In this document: positions 19,168 to 29,418 of the stretch, in pieces
How positions within the stretch are numbered: the first letter of the stretch is position 1
Layout of the letters: each line of letters begins with the position of its first letter
Notes under the pieces: model-generated
The model's database searches: none
Seen by the model: only the letters and a program-made list of their open reading frames with translations
What the model was told of the DNA's origin: nothing
Position numbers and translations under genes: made by a program
NCBI RefSeq assembly: GCF_900104705.1
Contig: NZ_LT629734.1
Coordinates: forward strand, 248,001 to 312,000
Direction: 5' to 3'
DNA: 64,000 nt
From: Agrococcus carbonis
GTDB taxonomy: Bacteria > Actinomycetota > Actinomycetes > Actinomycetales > Microbacteriaceae

Positions 19168-20511
19168 TCAGCGGTCGCCGGCCAGGATCCGGCGGATGCG
19201 CTCGAGGCGGGCGGCGACGTCGCGCTCGAAGCCGTGCGCACCGGGGTCGTAGTAGCGGCGGCCGACGAGCGGGTCGGGGAGGTACTGCTGCGTCGCGACG
19301 CCGTGGGGCGCGTCGTGGGCGTACCGGTACCCCTTGCCGTGGCCGAGCCGCTTCGCGCCCGGGTAGTGGCCGTCGCGCAGGTGGATGGGCACGCGCCCGA
19401 AGTCGCCCGCGCGCACATCGGCGATCGCGGCGTCGATGCCGCGGTAGGAGCGGTTCGACTTCGGCGCGGTCGCGAGGTACACGGTGGCCTCGGCGAGCGG
19501 GATGCGCCCCTCGGGCATGCCGATCATCTGCACGGCCGTCGCGGCGGCGGTCGCGATCACGAGCCCCTGCGGGTCGGCCATCCCGATGTCCTCGCTCGCG
19601 AGCACGATGATGCGGCGGGCGATGAAGCGCGGGTCCTCCCCCGCCTCGATCATGCGCGCGAGGTAGTGCAGCGCGGCGTCCGGGTCGGAGCCGCGCACCG
19701 ACTTGATGAAGGCGGAGATGACGTCGTAGTGCTCGTCGCCCTGCCGGTCGTAGCGCAGGAGCGCCCGATCGACCGCGGTCGCGAGGGCCTCCGCCGTCAC
19801 GGTCGCCGCGGCATCCGACTCCTCCCCCGACGCCGACGCGGCCTCGAGCGCGTGCGCGCCGGCCGCCTCGAGCGCCGTGAGCGCGCGTCGCGCGTCGCCC
19901 GAGGAGAGCCGGATGAGCTGGGCGCGGGCGTCGTCGTCGAGCACGATGCGGCCGTCGAAGCCCCGCGGGTCGGCGACGGCGCGCTCGACGAGCGCGCCGA
20001 TGTCGTCGTCGCCGAGCGGCTCGAGCGTGAGCAGCAGCGAGCGCGACAGCAGCGGGCTGATGACGCTGAACGACGGGTTCTCGGTCGTCGCGGCGATGAG
20101 CGTGACCCACCCCTGCTCGACGCCGGGCAGCAGCGCGTCCTGCTGCGCCTTCGTGAAGCGGTGGATCTCGTCGAGGAACAGCACCGTGGACTGCCCGAAG
20201 AGGTCGCGCTGGTTCAGCGCCTCCTCCATCACCTGCCGCACGTCCTTGACGCCCGCCGTGACGGCGCTCAGCTCGACGAACCTGCGATCGGAGGAGTGCG
20301 CGATCGACTGCGCGAGCGTCGTCTTGCCGGTGCCGGGCGGACCCCAGAGGATGACGCTCTGGCCGCTCGAGCGGCCCGCCGCATCCGTGCTGCTCGCCGC
20401 GAGCCGCCGCAAGGGCGAACCCGGCCCGAGCAGGTGGCGCTGGCCGACGACCTCGTCGAGGCTCATCGGCCGCATCCGCACCGCGAGCGGCGCCGTCGTC
20501 CCGATGGCCAT
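19168..20511 (-). CDS. rarA: Replication-associated recombination protein A (RarA/MgsA AAA+ ATPase)
   Basis: 447 residues. RarA acts at stalled forks and opens duplex ends. In order: Walker [17 protein letters not shown] (about 52-67), Walker [11 protein letters not shown], sensor 1 ATTENPSF, then the C-terminal tetramerisation part with YKGID-like [17 protein letters not shown] and a final cyan-binding-like [11 protein letters not shown]. The start at 20511 has TAGCAT ending 6 nt upstream, consistent with a leaderless message. Confidence 0.94.
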   Translation of the reverse strand: MAIGTTAPLAVRMRPMSLDEVVGQRHLLGPGSPLRRLAASSTDAAGRSSGQSVILWGPPGTGKTTLAQSIAHSSDRRFVELSAVTAGVKDVRQVMEEALNQRDLFGQSTVLFLDEIHRFTKAQQDALLPGVEQGWVTLIAATTENPSFSVISPLLSRSLLLTLEPLGDDDIGALVERAVADPRGFDGRIVLDDDARAQLIRLSSGDARRALTALEAAGAHALEAASASGEESDAAATVTAEALATAVDRALLRYDRQGDEHYDVISAFIKSVRGSDPDAALHYLARMIEAGEDPRFIARRIIVLASEDIGMADPQGLVIATAAATAVQMIGMPEGRIPLAEATVYLATAPKSNRSYRGIDAAIADVRAGDFGRVPIHLRDGHYPGAKRLGHGKGYRYAHDAPHGVATQQYLPDPLVGRRYYDPGAHGFERDVAARLERIRRILAGDR

Positions 20512-20651
20512 GCCTCCATGCTAGGCGGGCCCGCCCACACCGGCCGCGCGGCGGGCGGCGCTGTCGGGCTCCGCTCGGGTGAGCCGGTAGCCTGAACGCC
20601 GCGCCGCCGCTCGCCGGCGAGCGCACACGCGGCATCGATGGAGGAGAGTCC

Positions 20652-21407
20652 GTGGTCACGAAGCAGGAGCAGGAGCGGCGCGTCCGGGACTACCGCGCGC
20701 GGCAGGCCGTGCACGAGCGGCGGAAGCGCCGGCAGGTGCGCGACTCGATCGTCGGCGGCGTCGCTGCGGCCGTCGTGCTCTTCGGCGGCGTCGGGCTGCT
20801 CTCGATCACGCAGCCCCCCGCGGCCCCGGCCGACGAGACGCCCGCTCCCTCGGCGAGCGAGCCCGCTGCCGAGTCGACCGTGCCCGGCCCCGAGCTCGCC
20901 GAGGGACGGTCATGGACGGGCACGCTCACGATCGACGGCGTCGCGCTCGGCGTCGAGCTCGACGGCGAGGCCGCGCCGCAAGCGGTCTCGGCCGTGCTCC
21001 ACGACACGCAGCAGGACTACTACGACGGCAAGAGCTGCCACCGCCTCACCACGAGCGAGGGCTTCAGCGTGCTGCAGTGCGGCTCGCTCGACGGCAACGG
21101 CGCCGGCGACCCGTCGTACATGTACGGCCCGATCGAGAACGCGCCCGCCGACGACGTCTACCCGGAGGGCACGATCGCGATGGCTCGCCAGAGCGGCAAC
21201 GCCGACTCCAACGGCCACCAGTTCTTCATCGTCTACGGCGACACCACCATCCCCTCCGACGCCGCGGGCGGCTACACCGTCATCGGCACCGTCACCTCGG
21301 GGCTCGACGAGCTCCGCGACACGGTGATCGCGGCCGGCACGGAGGGCGGCGTCCCGGACGGCCCGCCCGCCGAGCCCGTGACGATCGACGACTTCGTCCT
21401 GCAGTAG
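20652..21407 (+). CDS. Membrane-anchored peptidyl-prolyl cis-trans isomerase (cyclophilin type)
   Basis: 251 residues from GTG 20652, with GGAGAG upstream. A basic cytoplasmic N-terminus and one membrane helix (about 33-53) are followed by a Pro/Ala-rich linker and an extracytoplasmic cyclophilin domain (about 85-250). The core motifs YYDGKSCHRLTTSEGFSVLQ, GTIAMARQSGNADSNGHQFF and GGYTVIGTV are recognisable. It probably helps fold secreted proteins. It lies directly upstream of the DUF349 gene, an association seen in many actinobacteria. Confidence 0.9.
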   Translation: MVTKQEQERRVRDYRARQAVHERRKRRQVRDSIVGGVAAAVVLFGGVGLLSITQPPAAPADETPAPSASEPAAESTVPGPELAEGRSWTGTLTIDGVALGVELDGEAAPQAVSAVLHDTQQDYYDGKSCHRLTTSEGFSVLQCGSLDGNGAGDPSYMYGPIENAPADDVYPEGTIAMARQSGNADSNGHQFFIVYGDTTIPSDAAGGYTVIGTVTSGLDELRDTVIAAGTEGGVPDGPPAEPVTIDDFVLQ

Positions 21408-21468
21408 CGGCCGCCGCCCGCCGCGATAGGCTCGACCCTGCCCGTCCCCTCGTACGAGAGACTCCGTC

Positions 21469-22971
21469 ATGCCCGACCCCATCCAGCCCACCGACGCCGA
21501 CGCCGAGCAGCAGGCCGCTGAGACGGTCGCCGGCGAGCCCGCGACCGGCGAGGACGCCGCTCCCGGGGCCGCCGCCCCCGCCGCCGAGCCGGACACCCCC
21601 GCTCCTGCTGACGAGGCGCCCGCCGCCGAGCAGGACGCGCCGGCCGAGCAGGACGCGCCCGCCGACCAGGACGCGCCCGCCGAGCAGGACGCGCCCGCCG
21701 AGCCGGAGGCGCCCGCCGCTGAGCCGCAGGGGCCGGCCATGGGCGAGCCCGTCATCGAGCGCGGCTTCGGCCGCGTCGACGCCGATGGCACGGTCGCCGT
21801 CCGCGACGGCGACGCCTGGCGCGTCGTCGGGCAGTTCCCCGACGCGACGCCCGAGGAGGCGCTCGCCTACTTCGAGCGCAAGCACACCGAGCTCGAGGGC
21901 CAGGTGCGCCTGCTCGAGCAGCGCATCCGCGGCGGCGCGAACGCGAAGGACGTCGCGAAGGCGGCGTCGCACCTCCACGAGACCGTGCAGGGCTCGAGCG
22001 CCGTGGGCGACATCCCCGCGCTGCTCGCGCGCCTCGACGCGCTCCGCGGCACGCTCGGCGAGCTCGAGGCGCAGCAGCAGGCCGCGAGCAAGGCTGACCT
22101 CGAGCACGCGATCGCCGAGCGCACGCAGGTCGTCGAGTCGATCGAGCGGCTCGCCGCGGGCGACCTGGGCGACGTGCAGTGGAAGCAGATGATGCAGAAG
22201 GTCGACGTGCTGTTCGCCGACTGGCAGCGCCTGCAGAAGGACGGCCCGCGCCTGCCGAAGGGGCAGGCCGACGCGCTCTGGAAGCGCTTCCGCGATGCCC
22301 GCAGCACGCTCGAGACCGCGCGCCGCAAGTTCTTCGCCGAGCTCGACGCCTCCCACAAGGACGTGCGCGCCCGCAAGCAGGCGCTCGTCGAGCAGGCGCA
22401 GGCGCTCGCGCCCAAGGGGGTCGACGGCATCCCCGCCTACCGTGCGCTGCTCGATCAGTGGAAGGCCGCCGGCCGCGCCGGACGCAAGATCGACGACGCG
22501 CTGTGGGCCCAGTTCAAGGAGGCCGGCGACGTCCTCTTCGCCGCGAAGGCCGAGCAGGCCGCGGTCGACAACGAGGAGTACGCGGCCAACCTCGTCGCGA
22601 AGCGGGCGCTGCTCGAGGAGGCCGCGCCGATCCTCGAGCTGCAGGACCGCGCCGCCGCGCGCGACGCGCTGCTGAGCATCCAGCGTCGCTGGGACGAGAT
22701 CGGCCGCGTGCCGCGCGAGTCGCTGCGTGAGGTCGAGGACCGCATGCGGGCCATCGAGACGCACGTGCGCGAGCTCGACGAGCAGCACTGGAAGCGCTCC
22801 GACCCCGAGCGGAAGGCGCGCTCCGAGGGGCTCGCCGGCCAGCTCGAGGAGGCGATCGAGGCGCTCGAGGCCGAGCTCGCCGACGCGAAGGACGCGAAGC
22901 GCAAGGCCGAGATCGAAGCCGAGCTCGCGACCAAGCGCAGCTGGCTCGAGGTCGTCGCCGCCGCCGGCTGA
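21469..22971 (+). CDS. DUF349 domain-containing protein
   Basis: 500 residues. The N-terminal 90 residues are an acidic Ala/Pro/Glu/Asp-rich disordered stretch. The rest is largely coiled coil with repeated DUF349 segments (LFADWQRLQKDGPRLPKGQ; LLDQWKAAGRAGRKIDDALW; IQRRWDEIGRVPRESLREVE). The function of this family is not established. A TAGGCT element at 21427-21432 may be its promoter. It ends at a strong terminator shared with relA. Confidence 0.88.
   Translation: MPDPIQPTDADAEQQAAETVAGEPATGEDAAPGAAAPAAEPDTPAPADEAPAAEQDAPAEQDAPADQDAPAEQDAPAEPEAPAAEPQGPAMGEPVIERGFGRVDADGTVAVRDGDAWRVVGQFPDATPEEALAYFERKHTELEGQVRLLEQRIRGGANAKDVAKAASHLHETVQGSSAVGDIPALLARLDALRGTLGELEAQQQAASKADLEHAIAERTQVVESIERLAAGDLGDVQWKQMMQKVDVLFADWQRLQKDGPRLPKGQADALWKRFRDARSTLETARRKFFAELDASHKDVRARKQALVEQAQALAPKGVDGIPAYRALLDQWKAAGRAGRKIDDALWAQFKEAGDVLFAAKAEQAAVDNEEYAANLVAKRALLEEAAPILELQDRAAARDALLSIQRRWDEIGRVPRESLREVEDRMRAIETHVRELDEQHWKRSDPERKARSEGLAGQLEEAIEALEAELADAKDAKRKAEIEAELATKRSWLEVVAAAG
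21628..21717. repeat. 18-bp tandem repeat in the DUF349 gene
   Basis: Five in-frame 18-bp units of the type gagcaggacgcgcccgcc encode EQDAPA-like hexapeptides in the disordered N-terminus. Units 2 to 4 are nearly identical, suggesting recent expansion. Confidence 0.9.
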
Positions 22972-22979
22972 TCGCGGCG

Positions 22980-23022
22980 CATGCAGGAGGCCGGTCCCGT
23001 GACGGGGCCGGCCTCCTGCATG
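22980..23022. terminator. Bidirectional terminator between DUF349 gene and relA
   Basis: The 15-base arms catgcaggaggccgg and ccggcctcctgcatg are exact complements, with an inner ccc/ggg pairing. The hairpin lies 9 bp after the plus-strand gene and 48 bp after the convergent relA stop, so it can serve both. Confidence 0.88.
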
Positions 23023-23070
23023 TGCGGCACGTGAGCGGATGCGCTGCGGCCGAGGGCGCGCGGCCGGCGG

Positions 23071-25302
23071 TCAGCCGGTCGTGATGCGGTAGACGTCGTA
23101 CACGCCGTCGATGCGGCGCACCGCGTTCAGCACGTTCTCGAGGTGCGTGACGTCGCCCATCTCGAACGCGAAGCGGCTGAGCGCGAGCCGGTCGCTGCCC
23201 GTGTTGACGCTCGCCGAGAGGATGTTGACGTGGTGCTCGCTCAGCACGCGGGTGATGTCGCTCAGGAGCGCGGAGCGGTCGAGCGCCTCGACCTGGATGT
23301 TGACGAGGAACAGTCCCTTCGACACGGGCGCCCACTCGACCTCGATCATGCGCTCGGGCTCGGTGAGCAGCCCCTGCACGTTGGGGCAGCTGCGCTGGTG
23401 CACGCTCACGCCCTGCCCGCGCGTGACGAAGCCGACGATGTCGTCGCCCGGCACGGGCGTGCAGCACTTGGAGAGCTTCACGAGGATGTCGTCGGCGCCG
23501 CGCACGAGGACGCCCGAGGTGCTCGCCGCCGGGCGCGACGCGGTGCGCGTCGGCAGCAGCGGCTCGGGCGCGTCGTCCGCCCCGCCCTCCTCGGCGCGGA
23601 TGAACGCGACGACCTTCTCGAGCACCGACTGGGTGGAGACGTGCCCCTCGCCGACGGCCGCGTAGAGCGCCGTGACGTCGTCGTACTTGAGCTGCGCGGC
23701 CACCTGGGCGAACGCATCCCGCCCCATGAGCTTCTGCATCGGCAGGTCATGGCGCCGCATCGCCTTCGCGATCGCCTCCTTGCCCGCCTCGACGGCCTCG
23801 TCGCGCCGCTCGCGCTGGAACCACTGCCGGATCTTCGCGCGTGCGCGCGGGGAGGTCACGAAGCCCTGCCAGTCCTGGCTCGGCCCCGCATCCGGGTTCT
23901 TCGAGGTCAGCACCTCGACGACGTCGCCGGTGGCGAGCTTCGTGTCGAGCGGCACGAGCCGGCCGTTGACCTTCGCGCCCATCGTGCGATGCCCGACCTC
24001 GGTGTGGACCGCGTAGGCGAAGTCGACCGGCGTCGCGCCGGCCGGCAGCCCGATGACCTTGCCCTTCGGGGTGAAGACGTAGAGCTCCTTCGCCCCGATC
24101 TCGAAGCGCAGCGAGTCGAGGAACTCGCCCGGGTCGGTCGTCTCCTCCTGCCAGTCGTTGATGTGCTGCAGCCACGCCATGTCGGTCGACGACATCTCGC
24201 TGCCGCCCGACTGCTTGTACTTCCAGTGCGCCGCGACGCCGTACTCGGCGCGGCGGTGCATCTCCTCGGTGCGGATCTGGATCTCGACGTGGTGGCCGCG
24301 CGGGCCGATGACGGTCGTGTGCAGCGACTGGTAGAGGTTGAACTTCGGGGTGGCGATGTAGTCCTTCAGGCGCCCGGGCATCGGCTGCCAGCGCGCGTGG
24401 ATCGCGCCGAGGACCGCGTAGCAGTCGCGCACCGATGCGACGATGACGCGCACGCCGACGAGGTCGTAGATGTCGGCGAAGTCGTGGCCGCGCACCTGCA
24501 TCTTCGTGTAGATCGAGTAGTACTGCTTCGGTCGCCCGGCGATGCGCCCGCGGATCTTGCCGGCCTTCATGTCCTCGCGGAGCCCCGCGACGACCTCCTC
24601 GAGGTAGCGCTCGCGCTCGGGCGCGCGCGCCTCGACGAGGTTCTTGATCTCGAGGTAGACCTTGGGCTGCAGCACCGCGAACGAGAGGTCCTCGAGCTCG
24701 ACCTTGATCGTCTGGATGCCGAGGCGGTGCGCGAGCGGCGCGTAGATCTCGAGCGTCTCGCGCGCCTTCCGCAGCGCCGAGTCGCCCGAGACGAAGCCCC
24801 ACGTGCGCGCGTTGTGCAAGCGGTCGGCGAGCTTGATGACGAGCACCCGGATGTCCTTCGACATCGCGACGACCATCTTGCGCACCGTCTCGGCCTGCGC
24901 GTTCTCGCCGTACTTGAGCTTGTCGAGCTTCGTGACCCCGTCGACGAGCATCGCGATCTCGTCGCCGAAGTCGGCGCGGCACTGGTCGAGCGTGTAGCTC
25001 GTGTCCTCGACCGTGTCATGCAGCAGCGCGGCGGCGACCGTGATCGCGCCGATGCCGAGGTCGGCGAGGATCTGCGCGACGGCGACCGGATGCGTGATGT
25101 AGGGCTCGCCCGACTTGCGGTACTGCCCCCGGTGCGCCTCCTCGGCGACGATGTAGGCGCGCTGGATGAGGCCCGTGTCGGCCTTCGGGTGCTGCGACTT
25201 GACCGAGCGGATGAGCTCGTCGACCGCCCCCGCCCGGTGCGAGCGGGAGAACAGGAACGGCAGGAGCGTGCGGAAGCCGCCGCTGGGCTGCACCTCGCTC
25301 AT
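23071..25302 (-). CDS. relA: Bifunctional (p)ppGpp synthetase/hydrolase
   Basis: 743 residues. Domains in order: HD hydrolase (ALLHDTVEDTSYT near residue 95, ADRLHNARTW), synthetase (GRPKQYYSIYTKM, YQSLHTTVIGPRG), TGS (about 395-460, VFTPKGKVIGLPAGATPVDFAYAVH), a helical/zinc-finger part (KCCTPVPGDDIVGFVT) and a C-terminal ACT domain. Both active sites look intact, so this is the long Rel protein that makes and degrades the stringent alarmone. ATG 25302 was chosen because the homologous part begins soon after it. Confidence 0.96.
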   Translation of the reverse strand: MSEVQPSGGFRTLLPFLFSRSHRAGAVDELIRSVKSQHPKADTGLIQRAYIVAEEAHRGQYRKSGEPYITHPVAVAQILADLGIGAITVAAALLHDTVEDTSYTLDQCRADFGDEIAMLVDGVTKLDKLKYGENAQAETVRKMVVAMSKDIRVLVIKLADRLHNARTWGFVSGDSALRKARETLEIYAPLAHRLGIQTIKVELEDLSFAVLQPKVYLEIKNLVEARAPERERYLEEVVAGLREDMKAGKIRGRIAGRPKQYYSIYTKMQVRGHDFADIYDLVGVRVIVASVRDCYAVLGAIHARWQPMPGRLKDYIATPKFNLYQSLHTTVIGPRGHHVEIQIRTEEMHRRAEYGVAAHWKYKQSGGSEMSSTDMAWLQHINDWQEETTDPGEFLDSLRFEIGAKELYVFTPKGKVIGLPAGATPVDFAYAVHTEVGHRTMGAKVNGRLVPLDTKLATGDVVEVLTSKNPDAGPSQDWQGFVTSPRARAKIRQWFQRERRDEAVEAGKEAIAKAMRRHDLPMQKLMGRDAFAQVAAQLKYDDVTALYAAVGEGHVSTQSVLEKVVAFIRAEEGGADDAPEPLLPTRTASRPAASTSGVLVRGADDILVKLSKCCTPVPGDDIVGFVTRGQGVSVHQRSCPNVQGLLTEPERMIEVEWAPVSKGLFLVNIQVEALDRSALLSDITRVLSEHHVNILSASVNTGSDRLALSRFAFEMGDVTHLENVLNAVRRIDGVYDVYRITTG

Positions 25303-25321
25303 GTCGGACCTCCGATCGTGG

Positions 25322-26293
25322 CTAGACCACGGCCCCCTGCTCGCGCTGGACCTTGACCTTGGCCTCGCCGATGCTGTCGTGCTGCCGCAGCTGAGCATAG
25401 ACAGGCGCAGCGACGAACAGCGACGACCACGTGCCGACGATGGTGCCGATGAACAGTGCGAGCGCGATGTCGCGCAGCGTGCCGGCGCCGAGCAGGAACG
25501 CCCCGATGAAGAGGATCGACGCGATCGGCAGCGTCGCCACGATCGACGTGTTGATCGAGCGCACGACCGTCTGGTTGACGGCCAGGTTGATGTTGTCGAG
25601 CATGGTGCCCGAGACGCCGGGCGCGGTGTTCTCGCGCACCTTGTCGAACACGACCACGGTGTCGTAGAGCGAGTAGCCGAGGATCGTGAGGAACCCGATC
25701 ACCGCCGCAGGCGTCACCTCGAAGCCGATGATGCCGTAGATGCCCGCCGTCACGAGCAGGTCGAACGCGAGGGAGCTGAGGGCTGCGAGCGCCATCTTCC
25801 AGGTGCGGAAGTAGGCGGCGAGCACGATCGAGACGAGCACGAGGAAGACCACGAGCGCGATGAGCGCCTGCCGCGAGACGTCCTGGCCCCACGAGGGGCC
25901 GATGAACGAGAACGCGACGTCGCCGGTCTCGACGCCGTACTGCTCGGCGAGCGCGGCGCGGATCTCGGCCGCCTGCTCCTCCGAGACCGCGTCGGTCTGC
26001 ACGCGCACGGTGTCCTGGCCGATCGCGGCGGCGCGCGCCTCCGTGTCGGGCACGATGGCCTCGACCGTCTCGGTCGCGCCCTCGACGCTCGCCGACTCGA
26101 GGCCGGAGACGCGGAACTCGCTGCCGCCGGTGAACTCGATGCCGAAGACGAAGCCGCCGCGGACGACGGTGCCGAGCGCGAGCACGATGAGCACGACCGC
26201 GGTGACGATGAACCAGGTCTTGCGCTTGGACACGACCGGGATCGAGCGCTCGCCGGTGTAGAGCTCGTTGCCGAGGGTGGTGAGCGACGCCAT
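25322..26293 (-). CDS. secF: Protein translocase subunit SecF
   Basis: 323 residues. With SecD it uses the proton gradient to help complete Sec export. There is one N-terminal membrane helix, the extracytoplasmic domain with FGIEFTGGSEFRV, and five further helices in the C-terminal half including GYSLYDTVVVFDKVREN, the characteristic SecF motif. The ATG overlaps the secD stop (TGATG). Confidence 0.96.
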   Translation of the reverse strand: MASLTTLGNELYTGERSIPVVSKRKTWFIVTAVVLIVLALGTVVRGGFVFGIEFTGGSEFRVSGLESASVEGATETVEAIVPDTEARAAAIGQDTVRVQTDAVSEEQAAEIRAALAEQYGVETGDVAFSFIGPSWGQDVSRQALIALVVFLVLVSIVLAAYFRTWKMALAALSSLAFDLLVTAGIYGIIGFEVTPAAVIGFLTILGYSLYDTVVVFDKVRENTAPGVSGTMLDNINLAVNQTVVRSINTSIVATLPIASILFIGAFLLGAGTLRDIALALFIGTIVGTWSSLFVAAPVYAQLRQHDSIGEAKVKVQREQGAVV

Positions 26294-27954
26294 CAGTCCT
26301 CCTTGCCCGTCGTGGCCGCGGCCGCCTTGCGCTCCGCGATCGATTGGCGGCGCTGCGCCTCCCGCGAGGAGGTCGCGCCCTTGCCTGCGAGCACGGGCTC
26401 GCGGAAGCGCGCCCTGCCGCGGTAGACGGCGCCGAGCGCCTGCGGGTCGAGGCCCGAGAGCCGGTGGCCCGACGAGAAGAACCCGGTGCGCGCGAGCAGG
26501 CGCAGCAGCGGATGCGTGAAGAGCGCGACCACCACGATGTCGATGAACGTCGTGATGCCGAGGGTGTAGGCGAACCCGCGCACGTTGCCGACCGAGAGCA
26601 GGAACAGGATGACCGCGGCGAGGAAGCTCACCGCATCCGACACGAGGATCGTGCGGAACGCGCGCTTCCAGCCGGTCTCGAGCGCCGAGGTCAGGTGCTT
26701 GCCCTCGCGCAGCTCGTCGCGGATGCGCTCGAAGTAGACGATGAACGAGTCGGCCGTGATGCCGATCGAGATCACGAGGCCCGCGATGCCCGCGAGCGAG
26801 AGGCGGTAGCCCTCGGTGCTCGAGAGGAACGTCACGACGAGGTACGTCAGCACGCCGGCGATGCCGAGCGAGAGCACGACGACGAGCCCGAGCGCGCGGT
26901 ACTGGAGGATCGAGTAGGCGACGACCAGGATGAGGCCGATCAGGCCGGCGATGAGGCCCGCCTGCAGCTGGCTCGCGCCGAGCGTCGGCGAGATCGTCTC
27001 GTTCGACTGCACCTGGAAGCTCACCGGCAGGGCACCGAAGCGCAGCTGGTCGGCGAGGCTCTGGGCGCCCTCGCGCGTGAAGCCGCCGGTGATGCTCGCG
27101 TTGCCGTCGGTGATGATGGCGTTCGACGAGATCGGCATGAGCACGGTCGAGTCGAGCACGACCGCGAACTGGTTCGTCGGCTCGGGCAGGCCCGTGATCG
27201 CGCGGGTGATCTCCTCGAAGTCGGCCGGACCGTTGCCGTCGAGCTCGAGGCTGACTGCCCAGCCGCCGGTCGCCTGCCCCTGCGAGTTCGTCGCGGCTGT
27301 GACCTGCGCGTCGGCGATGTCGGCCCCGTCGACCTGCACCGGGCCGAGGATGAAGCGCGCGGTGCCGTCGGTCGAGCACGTGATGAACGGACGATCGGGG
27401 TCGGCGACCTTCGTCGGGTCGACGTCGGCGCACTGGAACGCGTCGAACTCGGCCTGGAGCGCGGGCGTGATCCACGCCTGGTCCCACGAGTCGGTGGGCT
27501 CGGATGCGGGCGCCTCGTCCGCGGGCTCGGTCGCCTCGGGCGTCGGGGTCGCCCCCGGCGGGTTCGCGGCGGCCGAGGCGAGCACGGGCCGGAACTCCAT
27601 CTTGGCGCTCGCCTGGATGCGCTGCATCGTCGCGGCGTCGGGCTCACCGGGGAGCGCGACGACGATGTTGCGGCCTCCCTGCGTGGTGATCTCGGTCTCG
27701 GAGATGCCGGAGGCGTCGACGCGCTGGCGGATGATCTCGACCGCCTGGTCGAGCTGCTCCTGCGTGATCGAGGCGCCCTCGGCGAGCCGCGGCTCGAGCA
27801 CGATCTGCGTGCCGCCCTCGAGGTCGAGCGCGAGCTGCGGCGCCCACGAGCCGCCCGAGAACTGCACGGCGGCGAGGTTGGCGCCGGCGAGCCCGGCGAT
27901 CAGCACGAAGAGCCAGATGAGGGCGCGCGCGCCCCGGGTCCGAGCCTTGGCCAC
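26293..27954 (-). CDS. secD: Protein translocase subunit SecD
   Basis: 553 residues, GTG start. One N-terminal helix is followed by the large external P1 domain with LALDLEGGTQIVLEPR. A Pro/Thr/Glu-rich insertion lies at about 140-165, typical of actinobacteria, and the C-terminal membrane bundle contains ISIGITADSFIVYFERIRDELREGK. The gene follows yajC after three bases and overlaps secF, so yajC-secD-secF form one unit. Confidence 0.96.
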   Translation of the reverse strand: MAKARTRGARALIWLFVLIAGLAGANLAAVQFSGGSWAPQLALDLEGGTQIVLEPRLAEGASITQEQLDQAVEIIRQRVDASGISETEITTQGGRNIVVALPGEPDAATMQRIQASAKMEFRPVLASAAANPPGATPTPEATEPADEAPASEPTDSWDQAWITPALQAEFDAFQCADVDPTKVADPDRPFITCSTDGTARFILGPVQVDGADIADAQVTAATNSQGQATGGWAVSLELDGNGPADFEEITRAITGLPEPTNQFAVVLDSTVLMPISSNAIITDGNASITGGFTREGAQSLADQLRFGALPVSFQVQSNETISPTLGASQLQAGLIAGLIGLILVVAYSILQYRALGLVVVLSLGIAGVLTYLVVTFLSSTEGYRLSLAGIAGLVISIGITADSFIVYFERIRDELREGKHLTSALETGWKRAFRTILVSDAVSFLAAVILFLLSVGNVRGFAYTLGITTFIDIVVVALFTHPLLRLLARTGFFSSGHRLSGLDPQALGAVYRGRARFREPVLAGKGATSSREAQRRQSIAERKAAAATTGKED

Positions 27955-27957
27955 GGA

Positions 27958-28329
27958 TCAGGCGCGGTCGCGCGGCTCGTCCGCGTCGCCGACGTCGTCG
28001 ACGCGCTCCTCGGCGACGACGGCGTCATCCTCGACGACGCGGGCGAGCGTCTGGCGGTGCACGCGGACGATCGTGCCGGGCGCGATCTCGAGCAGCGCCT
28101 CGTTGCGCTCCTCGTCGATCTCGCGCAGCTCGCCGAAGAGGCCGAAGTTCGTCATGACCTCGGCGCCGGGCACCATCTTGGTCTGGAGCTCCTCAGCCTG
28201 CGCCTTGCGCTTCTTGTTGCTGCGGAACATGAAGAAGATCATCGCCGCGAGGACGACCAGCATGATGATGGTCAGCGGGTCGAGCTGGAAGCCCGTCTGG
28301 CCGGTGGCGGCGTTCTGCAGGAAGAGCAT
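27958..28329 (-). CDS. yajC: Sec translocon accessory subunit YajC
   Basis: 123 residues. A single membrane helix (LTIIMLVVLAAMIFFMFRSNKKRK) is followed by the small YajC domain VPGAEVMTNFGLFGELREID and an acidic tail. YajC associates with SecDF. It lies at the head of secD-secF and 63 bp after the ruvB stop. Confidence 0.93.
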   Translation of the reverse strand: MLFLQNAATGQTGFQLDPLTIIMLVVLAAMIFFMFRSNKKRKAQAEELQTKMVPGAEVMTNFGLFGELREIDEERNEALLEIAPGTIVRVHRQTLARVVEDDAVVAEERVDDVGDADEPRDRA

Positions 28330-28392
28330 CGTGAAGGAAGAGCCTCTCAGGGTGGTTCGCCCTGCGCGGCTTCGCGCGGGGCCAAGCGACCA

Positions 28393-29418
28393 TCATAGCC
28401 CGTCGAGCGTGGGCTCCCGCATGTCGGCGCGGGCGTGGCGCATGCCCGCGGGGGTCGCGACCCGACCGCGGGGGGTGCGGCCGATGAGGCCCTCGCGCAC
28501 GAGGAACGGCTCGACGACGGACTCGATCGTGTCCGCCTCCTCGCCGATCGCCGCCGCGAGGGTGGAGAGGCCGACGGGGCCTCCCCCGAACCGGTGCGCG
28601 ATCGCGTGGAGCACCGCGCGATCGATGCGGTCGAGCCCGGCCTCGTCGACGTCGTAGAGCTCGAGCGCCGCGCGCACGCCCTCGAGGTCGCTCGAGCCGG
28701 CGTGCACGAGCAGCCAGTCGCGCACGCGGCGCAGCAGGCGGTTGGCGATGCGCGGGGTGCCGCGCGAGCGGCTCGCGAGCTCGCCGAGCGCCGCGGGCTC
28801 GATCTCGAGGCCGAGCAGCCGCGCGGACCGCGCGAGCACGCGCTCGAGGTCGTCGGCGACGTAGAACTCGAGGTGGGCGGTGAAGCCGAATCGGTCGCGC
28901 AGCGGCGCCGGGAGCATCCCCGAACGCGTCGTCGCGCCGACGAGCGTGAACGGCGCGAGCTCGAGCGGGATCGACGACGCGCCCGCTCCCTTGCCGACCA
29001 TGATGTCGATGCGGAAGTCCTCCATCGCGAGGTAGAGCATCTCCTCGGCCGCGCGCGACATGCGGTGGATCTCGTCGATGAAGAGCACCTCGCCGGGCAC
29101 GAGCGCCGAGAGCACCGCGGCGAGATCCCCGGCGTGCTGGATCGCCGGGCCGGACGAGTAGCGGATGGGCCGCCCCGTCTCGGCGCCGATGATGCTCGCG
29201 AGCGTCGTCTTGCCGAGGCCGGGAGGGCCCGCGAGCAGGATGTGGTCGGGCGCGCGGTCCTGCAGGCGCGCGGCGTGCAGCAGCACCTCGAGCTGCCCCT
29301 TGACCTTCGGCTGCCCGACGAACTCGGCGAGGCTCGCCGGCCGGAGCGCGCCCTCGAAGGCGAGCTCGTCCGCCGTCGCGCCCGGATCGAGGAGCGGATC
29401 GCCGATCGGCTCCGTCAC
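28393..29418 (-). CDS. ruvB: Holliday junction branch migration ATPase RuvB
   Basis: 341 residues from a GTG overlapping the ruvA stop (GTGA). It is the hexameric motor of the RuvAB complex. Walker [15 protein letters not shown], Walker [12 protein letters not shown], sensor 1 [11 protein letters not shown], arginine finger region LRDRFGF and the C-terminal winged helix [16 protein letters not shown] are all present. Confidence 0.97.
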   Translation of the reverse strand: MTEPIGDPLLDPGATADELAFEGALRPASLAEFVGQPKVKGQLEVLLHAARLQDRAPDHILLAGPPGLGKTTLASIIGAETGRPIRYSSGPAIQHAGDLAAVLSALVPGEVLFIDEIHRMSRAAEEMLYLAMEDFRIDIMVGKGAGASSIPLELAPFTLVGATTRSGMLPAPLRDRFGFTAHLEFYVADDLERVLARSARLLGLEIEPAALGELASRSRGTPRIANRLLRRVRDWLLVHAGSSDLEGVRAALELYDVDEAGLDRIDRAVLHAIAHRFGGGPVGLSTLAAAIGEEADTIESVVEPFLVREGLIGRTPRGRVATPAGMRHARADMREPTLDGL

